NCBI GenBank assembly: GCA_026936325.1
Contig: JAPTHN010000038.1
Coordinates: forward strand, 558,001-622,000
DNA length: 64,000 bases
Source: Platynereis dumerilii
Lineage: Eukaryota; Annelida; Polychaeta; Phyllodocida; Nereididae
Direction of reading: 5' to 3'
Shown: piece after piece, positions 35,438 to 48,100 of the stretch
How positions within the stretch are numbered: position 1 is the first letter of the stretch
Layout of the letters: each line of letters starts with the position of its first letter
Translations under genes and position numbers: made by a program
Notes under the pieces: model-generated
Database searches by the model: none
The model's input: only the letters and a program-made list of their open reading frames with translations
What the model was told of the DNA's origin: nothing

Positions 35438-35844
35438 CCATTACCACAACATTTTGCTGTTTTATCACCATTCATTGTCTTGTAAACAAGAGTGACGTCT
35501 TCAGTCACATGGCATATCAAGAATACCTACTTGAGCAGCTTTACAGCAAGATTGTCGGCTGAAGCAAATAAGACGAGCAGCAAATTACACTCAATTACCA
35601 CTCTATAAGTTAGTATAACAAAGAATCTATGAGTTGTATGTCTTCTTAAAACTTCAGGATAGTTTACACACATGATAAAAATATTATGACAAATAGTTTT
35701 TTTTTTAAATCTGTCATCATGTCAATAAAATTCATTAATTTGTTCATAAGTTATCGCGACACAAAATTGTGCCATTGAATATCACATTATCACTATTTTG
35801 ACGCCAAATGCTCCCTGAGCCTTAAATTAATTGTGTCTTTTCAG

Positions 35845-36109
35845 ATGTCTCTGGCCTGGGCAGTATTAGGCGTGCTGCTTGTCATTTCTTCAGCTTCTGC
35901 ACAGTACATCGAAGGCAAAGCCGGAGTGATCTCCACATTCTTGGGCACATCAAATGGAGGCAGACCATGTTATTTCCCATTCGTTTACCAAGGAAAAGTG
36001 ATCAGCTACTGCACCTCGTTAAATCACGATAAACCATGGTGCGCAACCACAGCCAATTATGACACTGATAGACAATGGGGCAACTGTGAAGAAACCACCA
36101 ATGATCAAA
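35845..36109 (+). CDS. FN2 gene exon 1: signal peptide and FN2 domain 1
   Basis: ATG at 35845 immediately follows TGTCTTTTCAG, a good splice acceptor. The in-frame GTG upstream is intronic if that acceptor is used. FN2-1 cysteines are at residues 42, 56, 66 and 81 (RPCYFPFVYQG, ISYC, PWCATTANYD, WGNC). The donor is CAAA|GTTAGT, weaker than the others, phase 1. Confidence 0.92.
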
Positions 36110-39100
36110 GTTAGTATAAATGTAATTCACTACATAACTCACAAAATTGGTTACTAAGGGGGTTACCGTTAGAATCTACTCAGTGGGCAACTGACTTCAC
36201 CTGACGTATGAAAGATGTCCGCATAACGTCTTTGACATCAGGCTATGTAACCTGTGCCAGGTTGTATTAACGCTTAACACGGGTTATCCTCAAGTGGTTA
36301 ACTCCCATAACTTTACTTTTAACAGGGTTACTTGGAAAATAACTCTGCCATGTTTTAAGCTGACCTCATGTTATATAATGACTAAATTATTTTCCCAGTA
36401 ACCCAGTTAAATGATAAGTTATAGGAGTTAACCATTTTAGGATAACACATGTAAAAGCGTTGATACAATCTGGCACTGACGTCAAAATAAGTCAAATTGC
36501 CACAGGGTAATGGTTATCCCCTTGTGTTCGGTGCAATCAAACACTTGTGCCAATTTAGATATCTCAGAGGGCCCACACAATGTATTGTTATGACTTCGGA
36601 CTTAAACGCTTTTGTAACATTGATTTGTGAGAAACGGTGAGCCTTCCAATTTTTCAAAGGCCTCAGGGAATCGTAATTTAAAAACAAGATGCAAAATTTG
36701 TTGTATAAATCAGCACAATATTTTAAAAGAGTATTTTACTTAATATATATTTTACTCTGAAATATGTGTAATAATAAATAAATGCTTCCGGCTTCTGCCT
36801 TAGGTAAGTTTTGTGCACAAGGCCACGTGGCCTAACCGGAGCTTGAAATTATCTATTATAAATATAATAACTAACCAATGAGCAGTTTACTGGATCCATG
36901 GAATTGGCGCCATATAATTATAAGTACTTAATATTATTATTATTACTATAACCCGAATAATTTTGTGTTGCAGTTCGGGCCGCAAACTCAAACGGAGGAT
37001 CCGGCTTTTGTGTGTTTCCTTTCATTTACCAAGGCCAGAGCCAATCAGAGTGCATTCCTCAGGCCAATGCCAGGCCATGGTGTGCAACCACCGATAATTA
37101 TGACAGAGACCAGCAGAGAGGGGAGTGCGTCATCTACACAGTCAATGGTAAGTCAAATAAGGCCAGCATAATTGATCTTTCGTTTCTCACAATTGCTCGA
37201 AACATGTTTTCTCCGATCGGTCGGCAGGACGAAATAAAAAAACTGTTATTATTACGTTAATTTGGTGAAAATTGCGGGTTTGGTAAATCCCAAGGGTATT
37301 TGTCACTAAGACCTGCTGGAGGGTATCTGGCCTGTGACCTACTTTTGGTCATTGACCTTTGACCTGCAGAAACTCAGCCTGTTTGTTTTCTTTATTAATT
37401 TCTTCATCTCGAAAAGACATCAAAAGGTTATCAACGCAAAATAAAATTCTATTGAGACTGTATGCAAAGTTTTAATGACAGAGATGAAACAGCATGACCA
37501 AGGCAGTTGTCATAGGTTTTAGAGCCTTCCTTCCACAATAGAGAAGCCGGTTGCAAGCAAGCAGGCATCTCTAAAAAACCCTAACATGCAATGATAATTA
37601 TCTGCATCAATTGCCTGAATGGTTCCTTATTCACTGTGGCTCATTCTGTGTAAATATTGCTGCATTACATTTGAATTCTGGCAGAGCGTTTGCCTTTACA
37701 GTTCTCAGAAATTAGCGATAATGTGTCCAGAGGACACCAGCTTGCTGTAACCATAGATGTTATTACAGATCTCATATAATACAGATCTCATATAAGTGTG
37801 CCATGTTCTTTTCAACTGCCACATTGCTCATGTGATGTCAGTCATGCAAAGTGACGTCACGTCGGTATATTCACATTTTTAGCTGTGTCACTTAGGACCC
37901 TCCCTGATCAGATCATTATAAATCCACAATTATGACAAGAATATATTTGGAAATCCCAAAAAAGGCTGAAAAAACACATGACTTCATGGAGGAGTTGGAT
38001 CTTACTCATAAGACACCTTGATGGATGGCATGAAGCAATTCCTTGCTAACCACAGACAAGTGCCAAGAGAGCAAATTGAAACTATCAAATTGACATATTT
38101 TGCCCTGACCCTCCAGATTGTACTTGAAAATCATCAGCCATCTCAGATCAGATGAGTAGGCCTTTCCCCAGATGTACACAGCCATAATTCCAAATGGCCA
38201 AATACCAATGTCAGCTGCTCCTGCTGAATAAACTTATTGATATATCATGCACAATTACACACATGAAAACAGATCAGTCACTTGTTTTTCATACTTAGCC
38301 CGCAAGCTGGTAAGCCTAATTTGTTATTAGCAGTCGGAATCATTACTTGAGCTGTGGTCTCAAAAGCTCACTATTAGTACCCAGAAGTAATGTCAGTATC
38401 TCAATACTGATATTATCTCTGCATATATTCGCATGGGACATGGCAGTGATGGCACACTCATATTAGATCTGTAATAACAGAAATAACACTCTCACCCAGG
38501 TCTTCATCATAAATATTGGATATAGGCAGATGGTAACACTGTGTCATGGTGGAAACTAGCAACAAAATAAAAACTTTACAGAGATTAACTCCTTCTGGAA
38601 AGAAACAAATTATCAAATGTGGCAAAACTGCTGTGCCAATCACAGTCTGGTTTTATCTCCAGAGCTGAAAGGTGAGTATGCCCAAGGCATATATAATCAC
38701 TCATACACAGCCCCCCACTGTGGATATTATGGTGGATATTATGGTGGATTCTCATCGGTCAAGATATTAGGGTGTATTCTCATTGGCCAGTTCACTTTTA
38801 TCCAAAGTTGGATATTTTTCAAAATCCACAATAGTATAAAAGAGTTATTGTGAGTGACTTGGGCATGTATCCAAAGTATAAGATCTTTGCCAAAATCCGC
38901 TATAGCCAGGAGTGAACGATAATGAGTGATTTAGGCATGTGCCCTAAGGACCTATATTTTGCCCAAAGGTCTCGCGGATATTATGAAGGATGCAATGACT
39001 TTGGGAAAGTCATGAATGACAAAAGGTGTCGTAATACCCAAAGGTCCTATAGTTTGCCCAAAGACCCTATAATTTGCCAAAAGACCCTATATTTTGCCTA

Positions 39101-42100
39101 ATATCCATGCCCAATAGGCCAATTTGGCAAAATAGTGGATATTTGCAGTAACAAGGGGGTATTATTTCCAATACGGAATATGTGTATAACTTATTTTGAC
39201 CCCAATTATAATTTTGGCAATAATGTTCTCATATATATCAACAATATTTTATGTGATATGAACCCTTCAAAAACTAGGATTATTTGCATTTTTTTTTTTG
39301 TATTTTCATTAATGTTTTGCAACATTTTCTCCAATTCCATAAAATATTCAGTTTGTTATGTTCAATGGTCTAAATAACCATACATCTACATGTAAATAAA
39401 GCTGTCTGAAATCTTCCCAAAGTGAAATTGTGTTACCAAATTTATGCTCACTTTTTGATATCTATTCACTATTTTTGAGTAAAAGTCCATATTTATGAGC
39501 AAGAGTGTATAATAATACAACATGTTCAGTGTAGTTATTCAAATCAAAACAATAAAAATTATATTTTGAGGCCTAAGAAGGTATAAATACCTTTCCCTTT
39601 TATCTCATGATGGGCCTTAGCATTTTAAATAGTATGTATGCACTAGCAATTTTAAATAGCGTACGAATTACGTTCGTAAATTCCAAGCACAAAATCACAA
39701 AAAGAGCCGATCCGTAGTACGTATGTACATTTTGGTACAAATTCATACAAATTTTACACAGGTACTTTTCAGTTTCTTTGGGCATTTTAGTGCAATACGG
39801 TTATCGCAAATGGTTTAAGTTTAGACCTTGCATTGGTGTACCTGAAAAAAAAAATCGGCAAATAAGTCAAGTTAAAGCGCAAAAACCAACTTAGCACGTA
39901 TTATATCCATACGAAAATTTGCGTTTGTTTTACGTAAATCTCTGTATGTATTTTATACGTGAAAGCAACCAATTAACATACAAAATACGTAAGAAAGAGC
40001 TTCGTACATTTTACGTACGCTGCACAATTGGCTATGTACTGCAACCCTGTTTGTTTAGTTTAAAATAACCATCATCCTTATAATATTTTACATATATATC
40101 ACGAGTGTATTATAGAGCATATAAATGCTGTATATGACAAATTCACTTTATGGTCGTAAAAATAAACACAACAGACAAGTATCATGATGCTGCTTTGTTG
40201 TCAATCTCTTCATTTAAATTATGATATTCTATTTTCATGCAGACATCCAAACATTTGCGGGAAATGCAGGAGGAAAGGCGTGTGCATTTCCATTTTTCTA
40301 CCAAGGAGCATACCGGTTTGATTGTGTTACTACCAATTATTTCCGGCGCTGGTGCGCCACAACTCAAAATTATGATGCAGACAAGGAATGGGGAGTTTGT
40401 GTTGAACCATCCTCAAAAAGTAAGTGAAGCGCCCTCTTATATAATATTATTAGCTAACAAAAGTGTTTCTTTCATTTTATTATTTTGTACTGCACTTCTT
40501 TTCGCAATTGATTCTTCAGTGAGCGTACAAGAGCTGTTCAATCTTATTTTGGCAGAAATGAAATCATCATCCGTTCAATTGAATTTCACTGTTTGGTAAC
40601 AAATTGCGGACAATGCACCACAAACTGCATGTCATAAAATAAGTTACTGCGATGGGCCTTAGGCAGCTAATAAATGTATGTTGTTTGAAAGTTGCGACAC
40701 ATGTTTTTTGTGGAGCCATTTATATCAAGGCCTAAGGTGTAAGTCCAGCCCTGGGCCATTGGTAGTATTTCTTCGACCTAAATGTTCATTGTAAATAGCA
40801 AAACAAACACAAAATTGGCCATAATCCCTGTAAGGGGATTCAGAATTCCCCTGAATATGCCACAATATTTACCAAGGTCTAATCTGGTGTGATAAACTAA
40901 CAAGATCAATGAAAATGTAATATTATAATATGTGAAAGACTAATTACAGCCTGTAAACTTGATATGCAAACAGATTGGACTGTTGCATGTACTGTGAAAA
41001 TGGCCCTTCAGGAATCATCAATACTGATGATTTGTCATGATCATACTCAATACTTTCAATGTTATTTTGATTAAGGAGACCAACCCTGCTTGTTGCTGAC
41101 GAGCAAACAGAAGGATTATGCATCTGATTTTTACTCTAAAATCAGTTATGACAAATCAAATGGCCTTCTGTTGATCATGACTAATCAAACAGCCTCTATT
41201 TTTCCCATTGTAAATGCATCTAGGAGACTTTGCCGGCTATTACGACTCACAGAGTGCAAAAAGCGGCCCTCAGTTTTTGCATATCAAGTTTACAGGCTGT
41301 AACACAAAGATGGTAAATCGTTCAAGTAGGTACAAACTTCTCCTTAGACTGCTGTAAAGGTAATATAACAGTTCAACAAAAATAAGTCTCCCTTTAAATA
41401 AACTTGAATATCTCAAAGATTCCTTCTGTCATTTTCATGACAGTTGGCTGAATTATAGACGTGTATATCAACATCGAACATGTGTGGTTGTAGCTTAGTG
41501 GAAATTTTCCTGGCTTAGCCAGTAGCCTTCAAGTGAGCCTATTCGTGTTTTAACCACGACAGGAGGAGACACCAATGAGGTAAAGGTTGATTCAACGTGC
41601 TTGTTGAAGATGTTGTATTCGGTAGTTTTGAATTGGTTGAGGTGATGATAACAACTTTGGCCAGTGGTGTACCAACTGGGCTAACCTAAAAGTACAGACT
41701 CAATATCAATTGCCTGCAAACTGGGTCAACTTTCATAAAAATTCGATAAGAGGTCTTTGAGATAAAGAGTTCCTAAAGGGAGGCTTATTTTTTGTTGAAC
41801 TGGGGATGATATAACGCAAAATTACGAAAGTCTTTTATTTTATTTTCAGTGGATACAAAGGTTGGGTATGGTAATGCCGGAGGGCAAAGTTGCGTTTTCC
41901 CCTTCATTTACAAAGGTGTTAAATACACCGGCTGTATCCTTAATGATAACCCAAAACTGTGGTGTGCAACAACAGACAACTATGACAGAGATGGACGGTG
42001 GGGCAGGTGCCTCATGGGTGGTTATAATGGTAAGTCTTTCAGCTTCTGTGTCTTGAAATAACGTTTGAGATATATGATTATTTTATGTTAACATTGGTTG

Positions 42101-45100
42101 ATGTATACTTGTATCAGTAGTATCAGCACTGTTTTCAGTGGCGAATCCGGACAAGGTAGTCGGGGAGGGAGCTTCAGCATCTTTGGGCATTTGGGGGCCC
42201 ATCGCACAGTGGTGTCCCTATGGGGGACACAGGGGGGGGGTACGTGCCCCTAGGTACCCCTCTCACCTGAACTTCCTGACTTTGGCTAAAATATATATAT
42301 ATATATATAGAATTTTATTCGACATCTATATATATACAGTTAGTATAGTAGGTGCCCGACAGAGAATCGCGTGCCCCCCCCAGGTGCCCCCCCCCCCCGG
42401 CTGGCAACCCCCTAGTTACGCCACTGCCATCGCTGCCCATGTTGGTGTTGTTTCAGCGACGCCAACCCATGATATTTTCTTCAAAATGTTATTTCCATCT
42501 CAGTGATCAAAGGGCCAGGCACCCATTTGGTCCGCCACTGGGGAACATTTGATTTTCAAAACATAGAAAACTTCAGAAAATAATTATGCTGTATGAATCA
42601 CCAATAAAAAAGAGAATAATTTAAAACGCATAAAGACCTTGAGCTAAGTAAGGTATGCACTGCCAAAAAAGAAAAAACGAGTAAGATGTTTGCCTTGGGG
42701 ATGGGTCTATAACGGGATGGGTCTAATGGGATTGCCCAAGTCTTGTACAAATAGTCTAGTAGGAAAGGGGGGTTCCCATGCACCCGAAAGATACATTTTT
42801 TTAACTTTGGTTTTCGGAATCCTCATAATGTGTAGAAAATAATTTTTTATGTTCCCATCTCCAATTATTGTCCCATGTCATCCGTACGGCGGCCATCTTG
42901 GATTAACGTCGAAATTGCCATAATTTTGACAAAAAATCACTAACTTCTAAACTACTGTTCACAAATAGGCATATGATACCATTTTTTCAGGGTAAATCCA
43001 CCTGGAGAGTTGATTAAAGAGGTCTATTTTGTGATTTGTTCAATTCTAAACATATAAAGGTGAATAAATAGGCAAAAATGGTGAATTTTTCACCAAAAAA
43101 TCGATGTTTTTTTTAATACAAGAAAAGAGTATTTCTTCAGGCACATTCTGATGAACAGATAGATAGGAAAAGACTAGCTGTATATAGATCTATGCAAGAC
43201 GTTTAAAATGACACCATAATTAATAGTGTACTATGAGTAGAAGCAATTCTAGGTCAAGATAACTGAATGGAAGCGATTCAGTAGCGTCGCTGACGTCACA
43301 GTTTTCAATCTCAACTGGACATCTCTTCTGAAGTACTTGGGTCATTTATAGGCATATGATACCACTTTTTCAGGGTAAAGAAGTCTGGGAAATTGATAAA
43401 TGAAGCCCATTTTGTGATTTAGTCAATTTTAAGTGCATTAATGTAAAAAATTATTTTAAAATTGTAATTTTCGTTTTTGGTCTTAACCAACCGTGCAATT
43501 CAAGAAATATCGATTTCTGCAGGCATCGCAAATGGACAACTGCACTTGAAAATGTTAGATATATTTGTATCCCATTCAAGACATTTAAAATGAAACTGAA
43601 ATATATAGCATGCTATTTGCAGTAGGGATTCTAGGTCTGAATCTATGTTGGTAAAGATCATCCATGGTGACATTGTCATCAGTTTTCCTCGAAGTCACAC
43701 CCAGGTCTGGAATTGTTGGTCTACAATCTACATCAATGGTTGGACACATGTAAAAAAAAAATTAGAGGATGTCTGTAAAATGTAATTTGAATTGGTCATA
43801 GGAATCAGATATGCAAATTAATGGTAATTATTGAATTTGGTCTTGAATATGTAAGGAATTTACTATCTTGATTTTGGGACAGCAGCCTGAATCATTTTTG
43901 GAAAAGGATTGTCATAAAGGCCTATATACATTACACAAAACTAAACTAGGAAATCGGAAGTACTCCACGAAGGTAATCAGGGTTGCAGGTAATGGAGAAG
44001 TGTGATGTTTGGCCAGGTGGAAGTCCAGAAAAGGCTTGTTTTTTGTAGAGTAGGTCAATTATGAAGTCAACATAAATTTTGTTGATTTCTTATGATGTCA
44101 CTAAATCTGAAAATTGTCCCCCAGGTTAAGATTCCTTGAGTCAGACATCTTGAAACAGCCAACTTACCTGTATTGGTTACCTATACCTGGATTTGGTACC
44201 AATCTTTTGCTTAAGACTTCCTCTATCCATTAAATTTACCAGGAGACGGTGACAGCCGGTAGGCCTGTTTCAGTGCCGCTAACAGGGACTGGAAACAGGG
44301 TGAGGCAAGAACCAACCAAGCCTGTTGGCAGGGAGCCTGAACTCAGAAGGTAGGCCAAAGAAATGCCATCAACAGAGCCACTGGGTTGCCGCCATTAATG
44401 CACCATGGAGGGGCAGCCACCTGAGCTAGGCAGAAAGACAGGGAACCTCTGAAGGGTCCCCCTGCTACAGATGTCAAGTGAGGATGAGGCCAGGACCCGG
44501 ACAACAGGGCAAGGATGACCATGACCAAACCTGCACTAGGTCCGTCCTCTGCCGCACATCTATAGGACCCTGGGTGCTCTCCTCCCCTCCCAGTGATTGA
44601 GGCCCGCAGTCTGGGGTTGCGGTCAGGTTCCAGCCTTCGATAACCTCCTGCCCTATGCATACTCTGCAGTCAGTCACTCTTCAGCTAGGGTTCCAGTCCA
44701 TGCTTGGGCACTTCTTGGTGATAGCAAGAGGTGGCTGACCAGGGCCCCTGGTCTCCCGCCTCCTGCTTACTCAGGCCTGGTTGTGCCCTGGGCTTGGAAG
44801 TGTGGGGGGGGGGAGCATCCCTATGGCAATAGCCTCTAGAAATGCTTGCAGTACACCTCCCATTCTGGGGCCTCTGGCTTTGGTCATGACGAATGGGTTT
44901 GCATCAGTTTTCAGGCTTCTTCACTCAGTTCAGCCTGCCTCGGCCGCCCTCCTCCTGCTTCACTTTGAGGTTGGTCCTACTTCAAGCTGACGGGCTTTGG
45001 CCATTCCACCCTGCTGCCACCTCTGAGATATGATGTGCCGGCCATTGGGAATCCACCCAAGTGCCTTATCAGTGGATGTTCCTTTTCTGGTCCCTCAGGG

Positions 45101-48100
45101 AAGAAAATTCCGTGAGCCCATAAATTGGCTGGGACATGTGGCCTGGGATGTCCTCACAGGAAGCATGTATGCCATCTGCTGGGGCAGAGTGACCACAGGG
45201 AAGTCTAAGGAAAGAGGAATTAGGTCAACCAACAGACCTCGCGGGGGTCCTTGCCAGAAGGTTCAAGGTCACACACCAGGAAGGTGCCACACTCGAGGAG
45301 ATACACGTACCACAACGAAGCAGAGTCACCAAGAACGATCACAGAAGGCATCCAGGAGTGGCTCAAGGGCCAACAGTGTCAGTTCCATCGTTGGCGAAAA
45401 GGCAAGTGACCATTGAGAGCAGAAGGACCACCCTCAGAACAACCGTCAGGGAGACCAGACCCGGAACGGAAGAGGCAGGGCATTCTGGAAGGATAGTCCG
45501 AGACCAACTCCAGTGCACCAAGGAAACTCCAGGAGATCTCTGCGGCCAGTGAGGCCCCACCAGACGAAGGGCGCTGGCACACTTGCAGCAACAGTGGCCA
45601 TGGACTAGCAGGGAAATAAAGAGCCCAAGAAGGAGAGGAGTGGATTAAGAGACAACAGGTCAAAAGAGGCCCCACCCAGGGCAAGTCAAAGCGTCGGAAG
45701 AAATCTCCCTACCCAGGAAAGGGAAAAACAGACAGGGCTTAAGTAAAGGAGACCTCCAGCAGCTGAGCGTGCCAGCCATCAGGAACAACACCTGGCAGGC
45801 CATCGGGGAGCCTCTGTGAGATACGGAGACCAGCCGTTCATGCTGTCAGGAGGGCCAGCATCTAGAGGCACCATCTGACTCGGGCCATGGGAGAGCCATA
45901 GATGGACTAAGGAGAGGTATTGCATGATAGGGGAGGGGATGGGAGGATTTCGAGGCAAAGTCACAAGACAGAAAGGCCAAGTGAGGAACAAGCAAAACAA
46001 AGGCCACCAGGCCACCCTAACTATCACCCAGGTGAGCAGTGCCAGAGGGAAGTCTAGGTCCAGGGCTCAACTTGCCAAGGGAGGCTGCCCCGGAGTAGCT
46101 CAAAGGTGCGGGAGGCCGGAAAAAAGCACGAAGCCCAGGTCCAATACTGGGGGATAATGGGCTGAAGGGCAAGAAGCCATCCCCCCAGCAGGCATGAGGG
46201 AGGGAACTTGCCCAGGCAGGAGTCCAGGCCAAGGTTGTGAGATTTGGAGAACCTACCCAATGCAGTAAACAAACTCCGGAGGGACAGAAAAGTAATATGT
46301 TGAGACAGGGAGATATCAGCCTTGACAATCCACAACAAAAGCAATCGAGTCGGAAGACAACAGCCCAACACTCAACGGACATGAAAGATGACTCAGAAAC
46401 AGCAGCCAAGGAAGAGGCAGCCAGACGACCAGGCAGCCAGTGAGGGGCCCTCGCCCGATGCCCCAGCGGCACACAAAAGACCATGCACAGGGTAAAGCCA
46501 CCACTGGCAACCCAGTCATATGAGGAGACTAGGACAAGGACAAGACATGCCAGGGAAATTTGAGGAACAGCCACGATGCTAGGACAGCCTCGACTCAACA
46601 CAAGGAGGGACATGACAGCAGCAAGAGAAATTCACGGAAGAGGGCCAGCTTCCGCGGAATGAGACCAAAGTCCCCAGCGGTGACCACGATGAGTCTAGGG
46701 TGGGAGCCGACTGAGTGTGGGAGCCCACCCAGACGTGTGGAGCAGCCGCAACTCCAGGATGAGCAAAAGGGCCAAACAGCCTGGCAAAGGGAGAACCTGA
46801 CCAACCAGGGAAGGGAGGCTCCACAAGATAGGCCTGGTCAGTAGAGAGGACCTGAAATTGAGAACAATTGCAGCTACCGAAGCCCGACTCCAGAGATGGC
46901 ACCGGGGCCCTTCGACACCCTGAGCAATGATGCCAAAGGCAGGAGCCATGCAGAACAGTGGTTGAATGGATGTCCCCAAAGCCATATGGGACCATGAGGG
47001 TGGGGGGACTCCCAGCCTGCTGAGGGATGGAGGGTTCAAGTCAACCAGGAGGCAGAGTTGGGCAATGAGTAGCGACAGAACAGTGGCAGCCCAGAGCAGA
47101 TTCAAACAGCAGGGCCAAGGATAGGGAAAACCCCTGTATAGGGATCTCCCCTTACCCCCTCCAAGGTGAGTCAATATCTTGGAAGGCAGACAGAGCCAAA
47201 GCAGTATGGGGCCCTGGCTAGCCAGACAGGACCCGAGATGAAGAATGGTGATGACCACAAAGTAGCCTGCAAGCCATGGGACCCAGAGTCTAGCAGAGAT
47301 CGGCCCCAAGGCCAGAGTCCCCCACAACCCAGCAAACAGGGCAGCAAGGAATCCACAGAAGGAAGGTTTCATGTAGCAGGAAGCAGGTTGCACTGGCACC
47401 AATAAGCACAATATTAAAGAATTAAAGAAAGTACAATGTCTAGAAGTGCTCAAGAACCTACGCAAATGTCAAAATTCATTCAATCGGCGGTAAGCAAGTG
47501 GCTGTCCAGCACACGTCTGACACGTTGAACAGCCGAAAAGAAAGAGGAAGGTTAAGCACAAGGGACTGTGGGTATTAGGAGGTCTGGCAATGGTGCCAAA
47601 TTTTAAATCTTGGCTGTGAAAAAGTGTGAAAGCTTGGTCGAGAAAAATATATGCACAGGTAAGCGTTGTCACTCTCTTAGATGAGTGACAATAAAGCTGT
47701 TGGGCCATGATCGAAGTTAGAGATTACCATTTTTGTAACATTTTTTACATTTATGCACTTAGGACTGGATAAATCACAAAATGGGCTTCATTAATCAACT
47801 TCCCAGACTTATTTACCCTGAAAAAGTAGTATCATATGCCTATAAATGACAAGTACTTCAGAAGTGACGTCCAGGTGAGATTTAAAACTGTGCCGTCAGC
47901 GACGCTACTGAATCGCTTCCATTCAGTTATCTTGACCTAGAATTGCTTCTACTCATAGTACACTATTAATTATGGTTTCATTTTAAACGTCTTGCATAGA
48001 TCTATATACAGCTAGTCTTTTCCTACCTATCTGTCCATCAGAATGTGCCTGAAGAAATTGTCTTTTCTTGTATTAAAAAAAAATCGATTTTTTGGGTGAA

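Noticed and set aside
46017-47465. Long minus-strand open frames (198 and 256 residues) in the GC-rich core
   Set aside because: They are Leu/Pro/Ser/Trp-rich, overlap open frames on the other strand, match no domain, and follow from the low T content of the plus strand, which removes stop codons.
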